The notes under the pieces: model-generated | The model's input: only the letters and a program-made list of their open reading frames with translations | Database searches by the model: none | What the model was told of the DNA's origin: nothing | Made by a program: the position numbers and the translations under genes | DNA from: Psychrobacillus sp. FSL H8-0483 | GTDB taxonomy: Bacteria > Bacillota > Bacilli > Bacillales_A > Planococcaceae | Assembly: GCF_038637725.1 (NCBI RefSeq) | Contig: NZ_CP152052.1 | Span: 3,083,501-3,147,500, forward strand | Reading direction: 5' to 3' | DNA: 64,000 bases | Shown here: positions 47,105 to 55,349 of the stretch, piece after piece | Layout of the letters: every line of letters begins with the position of its first letter | How positions within the stretch are numbered: the first letter of the stretch is position 1

Positions 47105-47251
47105 ATGGAAAAGAAGAAACAAGATGGAGGGGGTATAAACAAAATACCACCAAAAGCTACACAAACAGCTACTAAAAAAGACATTCAACAAATATTTGAA
47201 AAAGCAGTTAGAACACATGGTAAGACCTTAGAGAGACTTAGCAAGAACTAG
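47105..47251 (+). CDS. Small lysine-rich protein
   Basis: 48 residues: a basic, glycine-containing start (MEKKKQDGGGINKIPP) and a helical end (IQQIFEKAVRTHGKTLERLS). GGAGG lies ten bases before the ATG. Too short for the usual gene threshold, but ribosome site and composition support it. A broken relative is at 50903. Function is unknown; it could be a small regulator or anti-toxin-like peptide carried by the element. Confidence 0.5.
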   Translation: MEKKKQDGGGINKIPPKATQTATKKDIQQIFEKAVRTHGKTLERLSKN

Positions 47252-47385
47252 ATTTTTTATATCTGATTGCTATTAAACAAACAACGTTTAACGAATAGGG
47301 TAACATCCTAGTTAGAGTAAACTACCAAATGATTTTACTCTTTTAGTTTGTATGTTTTTTATAAACAGTATCAAAATTACACAAA

Positions 47386-47421
47386 AACAAAACCTTCCAA
47401 TATTAATTAGGAAGGTTTTTT
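47386..47421 (+). terminator. Terminator-like hairpin
   Basis: Stem AAACCTTCC (47390-47398) with GGAAGGTTT (47410-47418), then T-run on the plus strand. It may end the small-gene transcript. Confidence 0.7.
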
Positions 47422-47511
47422 GGCATGCTTTTTTAATATAGCCTAATGCTATTAATGTTTTAATTGAAAATTTTTGACGAACTATTAGCTGGTCATCAAT
47501 CACTTAATAGC

Positions 47512-47727
47512 CTATTCATTTTCCTGTTGAGGAGAAACTAGAATACTAAGACCATGTTTTTCTCCGTAATCCCACATTTTCACCCAAGGATATGTATTCT
47601 CAGGTAGAATGAAAGTACGTTCTTCTAAATGATGAATTGTTGACATATCACATTTTGTGCCATGTTCCCTGGTTGCTGGATGGATTTCTATCTCTCTACC
47701 AGTGTCATTAAAATACACAAATTTCAA
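47512..47727 (-). CDS. Small hypothetical protein
   Basis: 71 residues, mixed alpha/beta in appearance, with a histidine-rich middle (MSTIHHLEERTFILPEN) and several aromatic residues (YPWVKMWDYGEKHG). No motif is recognised. The start is TTG at 47727 with AGGAG nine bases upstream. It lies downstream of the next small gene on the same strand and could share its transcript. Probably element cargo. Confidence 0.6.
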   Translation of the reverse strand: MKFVYFNDTGREIEIHPATREHGTKCDMSTIHHLEERTFILPENTYPWVKMWDYGEKHGLSILVSPQQENE

Positions 47728-47845
47728 ATTATCTCACTCCTAGTATTGTATTAGTTTAATATTCCACAGAGCTTTAATAAATCCTTTGTGCAAATAAAAA
47801 AAGAGCGTTCATACTCTTAATATATAATCTTAATGCTAAAAATAA

Positions 47846-48169
47846 TTATTTATAATCTTGTAATATTGTTAATTTTTGTTTTGTTTTATTAAAGTATTTA
47901 TCTGAAATAAGTTTGAAATCTTCAGGTCTTAGATGGTCCAAAATACCATCTCTAACTTTAATGAAGTGTACCGTATCTTTTTTGTCAAATAACTCTTTAT
48001 CAAGACTGGTTTGTTTGAATGTTAAAGTATTTATAACTTCATTTTGATCCTTATTTACCACTAGAAATTCTTCTTCTTCAGAAGCCATGTCAAATTCGAA
48101 ACTACATAAACTCGAAATCTCCGCTTGTCCTTTTCCAATTACTTTTAAAGTGTTTAAACACCAAGGCAT
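47846..48169 (-). CDS. Hypothetical protein
   Basis: About 107 residues with no recognised domain. The N-terminus MPWCLNTLKVIGKGQAEIS is followed by an acidic stretch (DMASEEEEFLVVNKDQNE) and a lysine-rich end. ATG at 48169 has AGGAGG ten bases upstream, which decides the start against an upstream in-frame ATG. It is transcribed away from the XRE regulator at 48388, with about 220 bases between them, so that regulator might control it (inference). Confidence 0.6.
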   Translation of the reverse strand: MPWCLNTLKVIGKGQAEISSLCSFEFDMASEEEEFLVVNKDQNEVINTLTFKQTSLDKELFDKKDTVHFIKVRDGILDHLRPEDFKLISDKYFNKTKQKLTILQDYK

Positions 48170-48387
48170 TATATTTTTACCTCCTATATTAAATTTCAAA
48201 ATGGACTACCTAATAGTAATACTGTCTTGTTAACCCTTTGCCCTTTACGATAAAGAATAATAAACTTACTACATATTATATAATTCTTTTCAAATGATAT
48301 CAATAGTATATATTTTTAAATATTAATACTTATAGTTTGTGGTAATTTTATTATGCCTATATATTGTTGATTTATGAGGTGATAGTA

Positions 48388-48729
48388 ATGGAGGATATTG
48401 TTAGCATTGTAGGTGATAGAATCCGAAGTTTTCGGAAAGAACGTGGTTTAAGTCAAGAAGAGTTAGCACATCAAGCATCCTTACATAACACATACATTGG
48501 TCAATTAGAACGTGGGGAGAAAAACGCAACGATTGAGAGTCTGTTTAAAATTACTAATGCACTAGAAATTACTTTGGAAGAATTGTTTCGCAATACTCAG
48601 ACTGGTCCAAAAGCAAATAGTATAGAAATTACTCAAATTATCACTTTACTGGAAGATAGTCCAAGTAGGCACCAACGTTTGATTCTAGGGTTACTCGAAC
48701 TACTAATCAAATTCGAAGAGCTTGATTGA
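48388..48729 (+). CDS. XRE-family helix-turn-helix regulator
   Basis: About 113 residues. The HTH_3 domain spans residues 8-62 (GDRIRSFRKERGLSQEELAH, NTYIGQLERGEKNATIESLF), with the usual recognition helix. The C-terminal 50 residues are helical and probably dimerise. ATG at 48388 has GAGGTGA upstream. Size and form fit restriction-modification controller proteins and element repressors. It may regulate the divergent small genes or the element's own transfer genes; no operator was proven. Confidence 0.85.
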   Translation: MEDIVSIVGDRIRSFRKERGLSQEELAHQASLHNTYIGQLERGEKNATIESLFKITNALEITLEELFRNTQTGPKANSIEITQIITLLEDSPSRHQRLILGLLELLIKFEELD

Positions 48730-48753
48730 TTAATCTTGTTAATTTATTATATA

Positions 48754-48795
48754 AAAGCTGTGTGTACTCACATGTGGAGTAAACACAGCTCTTAT
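48754..48795 (+). terminator. Terminator of the XRE gene
   Basis: Stem AGCTGTGT.TACTC (from 48756) with GAGTA.ACACAGCT (to 48790), then a T-rich tail. Confidence 0.8.
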
Positions 48796-48816
48796 TTTTC
48801 TGTATTAGGCGCACCA

Positions 48817-48828
48817 GGGGGGTAATTG
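48817..48828 (+). repeat. GGGGGGTAATTG copy 1
   Basis: The same 12-mer occurs at 50273-50284, so the two copies flank the replication-type gene. Rest of 48800-49220 shows no gene. Confidence 0.4.
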
Positions 48829-49223
48829 TTGTGGTATGTTGCAATTCAATGCCAAATCTGCACCATGCACCATGAATTTTTGATCAGCAGTGGTAACGAA
48901 GCTATGTAATTTTAAAAGTTATCGAAAGTTCAGGGTAAATACATTATTCACTAACTACACTGTCAACTATATTTCATACTTTTGGGAATATAAGGGAGAT
49001 TAAATACAGATTTAACTACTAGTTGTTAGTTTTTCTTATCTTCCTTCATTTTGTGTAAAAGGTTGTAGTATTAGAAAATGATTATCTTATTATTAAAATG
49101 ATATTTATAGATGATATTAGTATGTTTGAATATTGGAAAGTTAGGTTTTCAATTATTCACTACCTCTTTCAAAAATGCACAACTATAAATCAAATATGAA
49201 TTGATGTATGTAAAAAAAGAAAG

Positions 49224-49254
49224 AAAAAGAAGCTGTCATTATAGACAACTTCAT
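49224..49254 (-). terminator. Terminator of the winged-helix gene
   Basis: Stem AAG.TGTC / GACA.CTT around a six-base loop with a T-rich tail on the minus strand. Confidence 0.6.
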
Positions 49255-49260
49255 AATAAT

Positions 49261-50028
49261 TTAATCTTCAATCCCCATTTGTATCATCCATTCCTGGAGT
49301 TGACCAGCTTCATCTTCAGAAAAATTATCCCGCTTCTTTTTAACCCCATTATTAAAGTCTGAATTTATTCTTACTTCTTTTTTATTTGCTTCTTTTTTAC
49401 TTATATTTCTTTTTTTATTCCGTTCTATTTCTTCCTTCCAATTAATCTTAAGTTCAGTTGAAAATAATTGACTAATATAGTCTGTTATTAAAATGAGAAG
49501 CTGTTCACTGGACGACTCTTTATCAAAATTAATTAATAAAAGGCCGTATGGATCTCTTTCTGTAAACTCATCTTTTTTATTCACATTCACAAACTGTAAT
49601 AGTTTATTACCCCAATCACCACTAATATCTTCAGGAATTTCCTTATGAATTACTTTTGTAGCAAAATGGAAAGTTTCACTTAATATTAGATAGGGATTGC
49701 TATGAACACTCATTAGAGGGACGTACCTTTTTTTCTTTCCCTTCTTTCCATAGGCTTTAATAAAACCTTTTTCTTCAAGTGTTGTTAGTACCTTACTAAC
49801 CGAGGAGGAACTAACTCCTGAATACATAGCCAAAGTTTGTTGCGTAGGAAAAGCATATCCCTTTTCTTCGTTATATAAGCTAAATATTTCAAAGAGTAAG
49901 AGCTTTTCCTCCTGACTAACCCTTAGGCAGCGTCGAATACTATTCGGAGTATATACGTACCCCAAATTGGCAGCAGTTTTAATGCTTCCCCCTTCATTTA
50001 TCTTTTTCAAATAGTCGACTAATTTCAT
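49261..50028 (-). CDS. Winged-helix (HTH_36-like) replication or regulatory protein
   Basis: 255 residues. Residues about 35-95 form a winged helix: SQEEKLLLFEIFSLYNEEKG, then FPTQQTLAMYSGVSSSSVSK, then TLEEKGFIKAYGKKGKKKR. This HTH_36-type module is common in replication initiators and regulators of plasmids, phages and integrative elements. The C-terminal 60 residues are highly charged with a KKEANKKEVRINSDF stretch. ATG at 50028 has GGAGG upstream and the gene has its own terminator. Replication initiation for the excised element is plausible but unproven; no adjacent iterons were found. Confidence 0.7.
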   Translation of the reverse strand: MKLVDYLKKINEGGSIKTAANLGYVYTPNSIRRCLRVSQEEKLLLFEIFSLYNEEKGYAFPTQQTLAMYSGVSSSSVSKVLTTLEEKGFIKAYGKKGKKKRYVPLMSVHSNPYLILSETFHFATKVIHKEIPEDISGDWGNKLLQFVNVNKKDEFTERDPYGLLLINFDKESSSEQLLILITDYISQLFSTELKINWKEEIERNKKRNISKKEANKKEVRINSDFNNGVKKKRDNFSEDEAGQLQEWMIQMGIED

Positions 50029-50902
50029 AATAAAACCTCCGAATAATTTTTTCTGGGTTTATAGCTTATAAAAAGCTTCCCTTTTCTGGCATTACCACTT
50101 TCAAATGCCTACGACATACTTATACGAGAAGATTACTTAGTTGTTAAATAAAAAAAATTGGTTCATTTGGAAATTACAAAATAAATCCGCACCACTTTTC
50201 ACGAAAAATTTCCCATAGGTATCACGTAGCTCCCGCCCAATGCCGATTCAACAAGCAATTTCCTAGGTACTGGGGGGGTAATTGAAATATTCCTGACCAA
50301 CCTTTGATTTTTATTCGTGATGTGCTAGATGCGAGATTGACTAGCTATAACGTATGAATCTGTGTTCGAAGGTTATAGTTTTGATAGCAGCCTGTTGATT
50401 ATTTACTGCTCTAATATGTGGCGGTTATAAACCTTTCTACCTCCTTCATTTGCTATATACGCCCCCCGTTTAGGAGAGTTAAATATTTTTTCTTTCCTAC
50501 TTCGTCTCTCACATTCATGTAACGGAACATTGTTATTTAGAACAACAAGAAAGCAGCTATTAACAAGTGACCTGTTAACAACTGCTTTTTATGGTTGTAT
50601 TCAATTTATTTTTAATAAGTAATTTCTAGATACATGCTATTTTGAGCGCTTTTCATGTCAAACTGGGCGGGTATGTTAAATGGCATGCTACTGTACAAAA
50701 TATAAAACTTCCCTATCCTTTGATTTTATCTTTAGGCTATGTTAAAGGAAAAGGTTGATTTATCGTAAAATGGGCTGATTACACCTGCCCCCACCCAATA
50801 TAATATTTTTACCCTAAACTGGATATTTGTGTTAATATACGAATAAGATTGTGAAGGAATGCACTTAAATATTAACGCAGCAGTTTAGTTGAAGAAGGAA
50901 CT
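50029..50902. other. Long intergenic region
   Basis: About 870 bases with no supported gene. It holds GGGGGGTAATTG copy 2 (50273-50284) and a hairpin at 50550-50588 (AAAGCAG..TAACA / TGTTA..CTGCTTT). It could contain an element origin or transfer site, but no iterons or clear oriT were seen. Confidence 0.4.
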
Positions 50903-51012
50903 ATGGTATTGAAAAAAGACAACAGTAAAGAAGACCCCACTCAATCATTAAAAAAGAGGAGAAGCATAATAAAATCGCTCTGGAAAGACTAAATAGATTG
51001 GATAAAGAATAA
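50903..51012 (+). pseudogene. Broken relative of the small lysine-rich gene, or a -1 frameshift gene
   Basis: The first frame reads MVLKKDNSKEDPTQSLKK and then leaves the expected sequence; the -1 frame continues EEKHNKIALERLNRLDKE to a stop at 51010-51012. The end resembles KTLERLS of the gene at 47105. The switch falls on an A-AAA-AAG heptamer (near 50951-50957), so either an indel or programmed frameshifting is possible. GAAGGAA precedes the ATG closely. Confidence 0.4.
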
Positions 51013-51042
51013 AAAAAAGGACCTTATTTGAGGTCCTTTTTA
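51013..51042. terminator. Bidirectional terminator
   Basis: Stem AAAAGGACCT (51015-51024) with AGGTCCTTTT (51031-51040). It separates the small broken gene from the ubiquitin-like operon. Confidence 0.85.
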
Positions 51043-51110
51043 ATCAAATATAAACAATATTATTTTACTGAGCCTTTAGATTAAAAGAGATTTAGATTAC
51101 CAATGTCTAC

Positions 51111-51545
51111 TTATTTAAATAGGTCTTTGAGAAATTGTTTAAGTCCTTTTTTCTTCTGGTTTTTTTCAATGGTAATTTTATTTTCAGCATCAGCTCTATG
51201 CTGTTTCTTTATTTGTTCATCAAGTTTTCGTGATTCGATAATTTGTTTTTCCGACCAGTCATCAGCCCATTCGATTCGGTCTTCTCTGATCCAGTAATGC
51301 GATCGACATTTATACGACCAGTTACCAATAGACGGATAGAGAGTAACGGATTCACCATTATACGTCAATTTCCAATCGGTAGGTGACAAGGGTGTTGAAA
51401 CTTCTTCACCACATCCACAAGCACATTTATGTAAAACAGTATTATAAGGAATGCTAATATAAAGTGTATTGTTTTCAAGCTTACTTGGTATAGTAGTCGT
51501 AAAAACATGTTGAAATTGAAGTTTAGGTTTAAGAGTGGTCGCCAT
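51111..51545 (-). CDS. DUF6527-like zinc-binding partner of a ubiquitin-like system
   Basis: 144 residues. A cysteine-rich site HKCACGCGEEV (C41, C43, C45) pairs with KCRSHYWI (C80, H83) to give a likely zinc centre, and PSIGNW sits between them. This matches what I remember of DUF6527, found next to bacterial multiubiquitin and ThiF genes. The C-terminal 40 residues are a charged helix (QIIESRKLDEQIKKQHRADA). ATG at 51545 overlaps the ThiF gene by 17 bases, so the two are translationally coupled. Its activity is not established from sequence; ligase-, peptidase- or E2-like roles are all possible. Confidence 0.75.
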   Translation of the reverse strand: MATTLKPKLQFQHVFTTTIPSKLENNTLYISIPYNTVLHKCACGCGEEVSTPLSPTDWKLTYNGESVTLYPSIGNWSYKCRSHYWIREDRIEWADDWSEKQIIESRKLDEQIKKQHRADAENKITIEKNQKKKGLKQFLKDLFK

Positions 51546-52701
51546 ACATCATATCCCCAGTTGCTAGATTATAAACATTGTGGTTTGCTTTTATAGGGTC
51601 GAAATAGTAACCAAAAAGTTTTTTCCACTTAATTACAGCCATTGCTGCATTCAGAGCATTTAGTTCGGCAATTTGAATATTGGTAGAGTAGGCTTCGTCC
51701 ACTCTATCAGCAAGGGAAATACGCTCCAATAGGTGGTCTTGTTTTTCGGGACTGCCAGTTGTAACTCGGGCATCTCCAATTAACAAATCACCTTCTACCT
51801 CAATGCCAATGCCCACATCATTAAAAGAAATTTTATGTTCATTAAGTTTGTTAATGATTATTCTTTTTATTGCACCTTCATCTATGGAAATAAAGACAAA
51901 ATCCATGCCGAGGATACTATCGATATTCGTAACATCTAAGTATTCATTATGAGCAAATATATTTTTGCGCATATTCTGGTAAATCTGAAGGAGATAATCA
52001 ACCTTGCTGAATCTTTCTTTTAATTGTTCGATGGATACAGCTCCAGGTGTTCGAAATGCATTATGTTGTAAAAAAACATCGCCATCATATAGGTGGATCT
52101 CTGCCACGGGTGTTTTAGCCACAAAGTCTAAAATGTACGCTCCTGTACCGCCGAGACCGATGATTGCAATCTTTTGAGCACTTAATTTTTCTGTAATTGA
52201 TGCGATCTTCGCTCTGCTTGAATTAGTATCCACATAATGAAAGCTTGGGTGATCTAGAGATTCATAGACTTTATGCGTTCTAGCGTCAAGAGAATGGTCC
52301 ATCGATTGAGCAGGGGCCATGATGATTTCAATGTAACGTGTAATCTTATGATAATAATTGGTATAGCCGTCTTGTGGTCTATTTGAAAAAGAATGATTGA
52401 CAACAATACCGTCAGCCAGTTTTCGGTTAATTGATGTTTCATGTATAATTCCCGCTATAATACTACCATCTTTGTTGCATGGTTGTTGACCAATAAAGAA
52501 GATTACGTGAGTGTTAGGGGGTGTTGTTACATCCCCAGCAAGATTAAGTTCCGAGACTAATGTCCCGAAACTTATCTCTTTATTTGAGTTCAAGTATGGA
52601 ACATCATGAACCAACAAAAATCCATGCTTTTCTTCGATTGAATACCCTTCATCTTTAAGTTGCTTTAAATCGGGACTATGATTTATCAGTTTTTGAGACA
52701 C
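51529..52701 (-). CDS. DUF6791-like plus ThiF/E1-like adenylyltransferase
   Basis: 390 residues. Residues 1-150 resemble DUF6791 (DEGYSIEEKHGFLLVHDVPY, THVIFFIGQQPCNKDG). Residues about 170-390 are a ThiF/MoeB/E1 adenylation domain: nucleotide loop IGLGGTGAYI (182-187 core) and YDGDVFLQHNAFR, corresponding to D-x-D-x-(V)-x-x-x-N-x-x-R of E1 enzymes. It should adenylate the C-terminus of the small ubiquitin-like protein encoded just upstream. The whole protein has only one cysteine, C75 in the N-terminal domain, and none in the E1 domain. GTG at 52701 has AGAGGAG ten bases upstream and overlaps the Ubl gene by 26 bases. Confidence 0.85.
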   Translation of the reverse strand: MSQKLINHSPDLKQLKDEGYSIEEKHGFLLVHDVPYLNSNKEISFGTLVSELNLAGDVTTPPNTHVIFFIGQQPCNKDGSIIAGIIHETSINRKLADGIVVNHSFSNRPQDGYTNYYHKITRYIEIIMAPAQSMDHSLDARTHKVYESLDHPSFHYVDTNSSRAKIASITEKLSAQKIAIIGLGGTGAYILDFVAKTPVAEIHLYDGDVFLQHNAFRTPGAVSIEQLKERFSKVDYLLQIYQNMRKNIFAHNEYLDVTNIDSILGMDFVFISIDEGAIKRIIINKLNEHKISFNDVGIGIEVEGDLLIGDARVTTGSPEKQDHLLERISLADRVDEAYSTNIQIAELNALNAAMAVIKWKKLFGYYFDPIKANHNVYNLATGDMMYGDHS

Positions 52702-52930
52702 TGAACATCATCTCCTCTATAACCTGTACGTCATCACCCAACACCATGGAAATAGAAGGGGTGTGTATGTTGCGTTTATATGAAACCGTATAGACGACGT
52801 TTGGATTTTCATCAAACGTACCATAGTATAATCGGACGACTTCTTGGAAAGATAGTTTTCCCCTTTTTACACTAAAAGGCCTGGCATTGATAATGATTTG
52901 GACTTGTTTTTCATTTTTTTCTTCCTGCAT
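52676..52930 (-). CDS. Ubiquitin-like protein (multiubiquitin-domain family, single copy)
   Basis: 84 residues. After a charged leader, one beta-grasp-like unit is seen: VQIIINARPFSVKRGKLSFQ, EVVRLYYGTFDENPN, VVYTVSYKR, then VLGDDVQVIEEMMFSVSKTDKS. This matches the multiubiquitin domain family, here with a single unit. The C-terminus ends T-D-K-S rather than in the Gly-Gly of eukaryotic ubiquitin, with no extension to trim. ATG at 52930 follows GGAGG. It is the first gene of the three-gene operon and provides the modifier for the E1-like protein. Confidence 0.8.
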   Translation of the reverse strand: MQEEKNEKQVQIIINARPFSVKRGKLSFQEVVRLYYGTFDENPNVVYTVSYKRNIHTPSISMVLGDDVQVIEEMMFSVSKTDKS

Positions 52931-53003
52931 GGTGATTCCTCCGTTTCAGATGGTTTATTTTAACTTTTAAATTTCCATGGTAAATATACCCACTAATAGA
53001 GTA

Positions 53004-53017
53004 ACAATATATATTGT
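53004..53017. promoter_or_regulatory. Palindrome upstream of the ubiquitin-like operon
   Basis: ACAATATATATTGT is a perfect 14-bp palindrome 74 bases before the Ubl start, in the region that must carry the operon promoter. It is a possible operator. Confidence 0.35.
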
Positions 53018-53184
53018 GTTTGTCTATCATATTTTGACCAAATATAGTAATTTTAACATTACTAAACTCATAGTGTTCGATAACGAGATATTCCGAATTA
53101 AACAGGAATTTCTTTAAATTATACTTTTCTTATTGTACTATCGGGGATTTATGTCTAAAAAGGGGCAAGTAGGGTGAATTTTAA

Positions 53185-53397
53185 ATGGCATATCCAGTTT
53201 ATTTATACAAGGAATTTGAAGATGATAATGTTGTAATTTATTAGTTTTGTATTGACCATAACGATAAAAATGCTGGAAGAATAGAGTTAAACAAAAATAC
53301 AAAAATGACAAAGGAATTAACAAGCATATCTAATGTTTCAGATGATCTTTCTCAATGGTTATTCAATCGTGCTGGATTACCAATCGCTCAATTGTAG
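53185..53397 (+). pseudogene. Small gene interrupted by an in-frame amber stop
   Basis: The frame MAYPVYLYKEFEDDNVVIY meets TAG at 53242-53244, then continues as FCIDHNDKNAGRIELNKNTK and on to AGLPIAQL and a stop at 53395-53397. Without the TAG it would encode about 70 residues. AGGG(T)GA precedes the ATG. A clear terminator follows at 53530. It is probably a recently inactivated gene divergent from the ubiquitin-like operon. Confidence 0.55.
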
Positions 53398-53527
53398 GGA
53401 AGGTACATTACTAGATGAAACTTAAATAATTCACTAAATTTATGTTATCTATTTGACAAACTGTGCGTTTTAGGAGAGATTGTACTTAAACTAAAGAGTG
53501 CTTTAGTAAAAAACGAATAGCAAAATA

Positions 53528-53564
53528 CGATGAGCTTGGAAATACATTTCCTAGCTCATTTTTA
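53528..53564 (+). terminator. Terminator after the interrupted small gene
   Basis: Stem ATGAGCTTGGAAA (53530-53542) with TTTCCTAGCTCAT (53547-53559), followed by T5. Confidence 0.85.
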
Positions 53565-53691
53565 TGTGTTATTTTCCTATGCCTTTAATTAATCTTCTCT
53601 ATTTCCGCTTAACTCCTCTCCTCCTTCCTCGTATAAATCAACAGAAGCAATTAAAACATTGCGGGGATCAAAATGAAGAGGAGCAATTTCA

Positions 53692-53946
53692 ATGAATGTA
53701 GAGTTAATGAATACAAATATAGAAGAAGTAGTAATGAAGGCTGTTAAGAAGGCATTATTAGCTACACAGCACCAATTTATAGATAGCGGGTGGCTATCCT
53801 TAAAAGACGGAGCCAAGTACGCTGGTGTCTCCAACAACACGTTTATCAAGTTCCGTGCAATGGGTTTACAAGTGTGTGAAATAGAAGGAATAAAACGTGT
53901 GTCACGTAAAGAGATTGATCGTTTTTTAGAAGATCATAGCTATTAA
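53692..53946 (+). CDS. Excisionase-like DNA-binding protein
   Basis: 84 residues. The C-terminal 55 form an excisionase/MerR-type winged helix: WLSLKDGAKYAGVSNNTFIK, then KRVSRKEIDRFLED. Such proteins direct the integrase toward excision. The N-terminal 30 residues form an extra helix. AGAGGAG precedes the ATG. It sits 103 bases upstream of the integrase gene in the same direction, the usual xis-int order, and ends close to attachment site 3. Confidence 0.85.
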   Translation: MNVELMNTNIEEVVMKAVKKALLATQHQFIDSGWLSLKDGAKYAGVSNNTFIKFRAMGLQVCEIEGIKRVSRKEIDRFLEDHSY

Positions 53947-54049
53947 TAATAATTTATGAGGATTTTCCTTTAGGTTCGATTATAATATCACTAGAGGTAA
54001 ATCCTCTCTTTAATCATTTGCCCCCGCAACTGATTCAGGAGGAATTATC

Positions 54050-55222
54050 ATGACAAAGAAAAAAGTATCGCCTATTAGAAGCTATATGCTAAAAAATAAT
54101 AAAGGTAAAAGATACGAGTTTCCCGTGTATTTAGGTATTGATCCGCTAACCGGTAAACCGAAGCACACAACGAGACGTGGCTATAAAACAATCAAAGAAG
54201 CGGAATTAGAATTAGCTCGTTTAAAGCTAGCTGTAGCAAATGGCACTTATCATCAGAAGCGGGTGGAAACATACCTGGAAATATATGACCTATGGGTAAA
54301 ACAATATGAAAAGACCGTTGAAGAAAGTACATTCGTTAAAACTACAGGTATTTTCAAAAACCACATACTACCTGCAATGGGTGCTTATAAGATTGAGAAA
54401 ATCAATGTCGATGTATGCCAAAAGAATATTGACGAATGGGCAACAAAATTAAAGAAGTTCCGAATGGTAAAAGCATATGCTGCTAAAGTGTTGGACTTTG
54501 CGATTAAAAGAGGGTACTTACAAACAAATCCATTTGCACTTGTAGATATGCCAACTAAAGCTAATAGAAAGGCTATTGTAAATGAGGAAGAAGCGGAAAA
54601 CTTTTATACTCGTGAGCAACTAATCGAATTTCTATCTTGCTTAGAAAAAGAAAATAACACCAAAGCATACACCTTATTCCGTTTACTTGCTTTCAGTGGT
54701 ATGCGTAAAGGTGAAGCACTTGCACTTACCTGGAACGATCTTAACTTCACGACAAACGAAATTCGCATTTATAAGGCCATTGCAAGAGGTAAAGATAATA
54801 GGTTATATGAAAAGTCTACAAAAACTGGTACTGTTCGTACAATCAAAATGGATGATAAAACAATGGCGATATTAAAAGATTGGAAGAAAAAGCAGAAGCA
54901 AGATTATCTCATACTAGGCTTTAATACGATGCAGCCTAAACAGCTTGTATTTAGCAATGAACATAATGAATACTTGCAGCCTACAAAAACACGTAAGTGG
55001 ATCATACATGTTCAAGACAAATATAAGCTTGGCACAATTACAACACATGGTTTACGTCATACACATTGTTCTTTGCTATTTGAAGCAGGTGCTAGTTTAA
55101 AAGAAGTTCAAGTTCGCTTAGGTCATTCTGATGTAAAAACAACAATGGACATATACACACATGTTACACAAAAAGCAAAAGAAGAAGCAGTTTTAAAGTT
55201 CTCTAGCTATGTGAACATATAA
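54050..55222 (+). CDS. Tyrosine-type integrase
   Basis: 390 residues. It has an N-terminal arm-binding domain (EFPVYLGIDPLTGKPKHTTR), a core-binding SAM-like domain (residues about 65-160) and a C-terminal catalytic domain. Catalytic residues: Arg in FSGMRKGEALALTW, His-x-x-Arg in THGLRHTHCSLL, the His in VQVRLGHSDVKTT, and the nucleophile Tyr in TMDIYTHVT. It catalyses site-specific recombination between element and chromosome. AGGAGG precedes ATG 54050. The gene ends 127 bases before attachment site 3, and its likely target is the 3' end of ssrA. Confidence 0.95.
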   Translation: MTKKKVSPIRSYMLKNNKGKRYEFPVYLGIDPLTGKPKHTTRRGYKTIKEAELELARLKLAVANGTYHQKRVETYLEIYDLWVKQYEKTVEESTFVKTTGIFKNHILPAMGAYKIEKINVDVCQKNIDEWATKLKKFRMVKAYAAKVLDFAIKRGYLQTNPFALVDMPTKANRKAIVNEEEAENFYTREQLIEFLSCLEKENNTKAYTLFRLLAFSGMRKGEALALTWNDLNFTTNEIRIYKAIARGKDNRLYEKSTKTGTVRTIKMDDKTMAILKDWKKKQKQDYLILGFNTMQPKQLVFSNEHNEYLQPTKTRKWIIHVQDKYKLGTITTHGLRHTHCSLLFEAGASLKEVQVRLGHSDVKTTMDIYTHVTQKAKEEAVLKFSSYVNI

Positions 55223-55227
55223 TGTTT

Positions 55228-55248
55228 TTGACTACAATTTTGACTAAG
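55228..55248 (+). repeat. Paired integrase arm-like repeats, right end of interval B
   Basis: TTTGACTACA (55228-55237) and TTTGACTAAG (55239-55248) right after the integrase stop; the equivalent pair at the end of interval A is 39700-39721. Confidence 0.6.
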
Positions 55249-55289
55249 TTCGATTGATACTCATTGAAACTAGATGATATAGACAAAAA

Positions 55290-55319
55290 GAAAAAACCCT
55301 TGATATACAAGGGTTTTGA
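55290..55319. terminator. Hairpin between integrase gene and attachment site 3
   Basis: Stem AAAACCCTTG (55293-55302) with CAAGGGTTTT (55308-55317). It can end the integrase transcript and, on the minus strand, an ssrA-type transcript. Confidence 0.8.
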
Positions 55320-55349
55320 CACTGTATGAAATCATATGATTTCAATATA

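Noticed and set aside
47312-47503. Minus-strand frame of 63 codons
   Set aside because: It spans a terminator hairpin and has no ribosome site; composition is that of AT-rich non-coding DNA.
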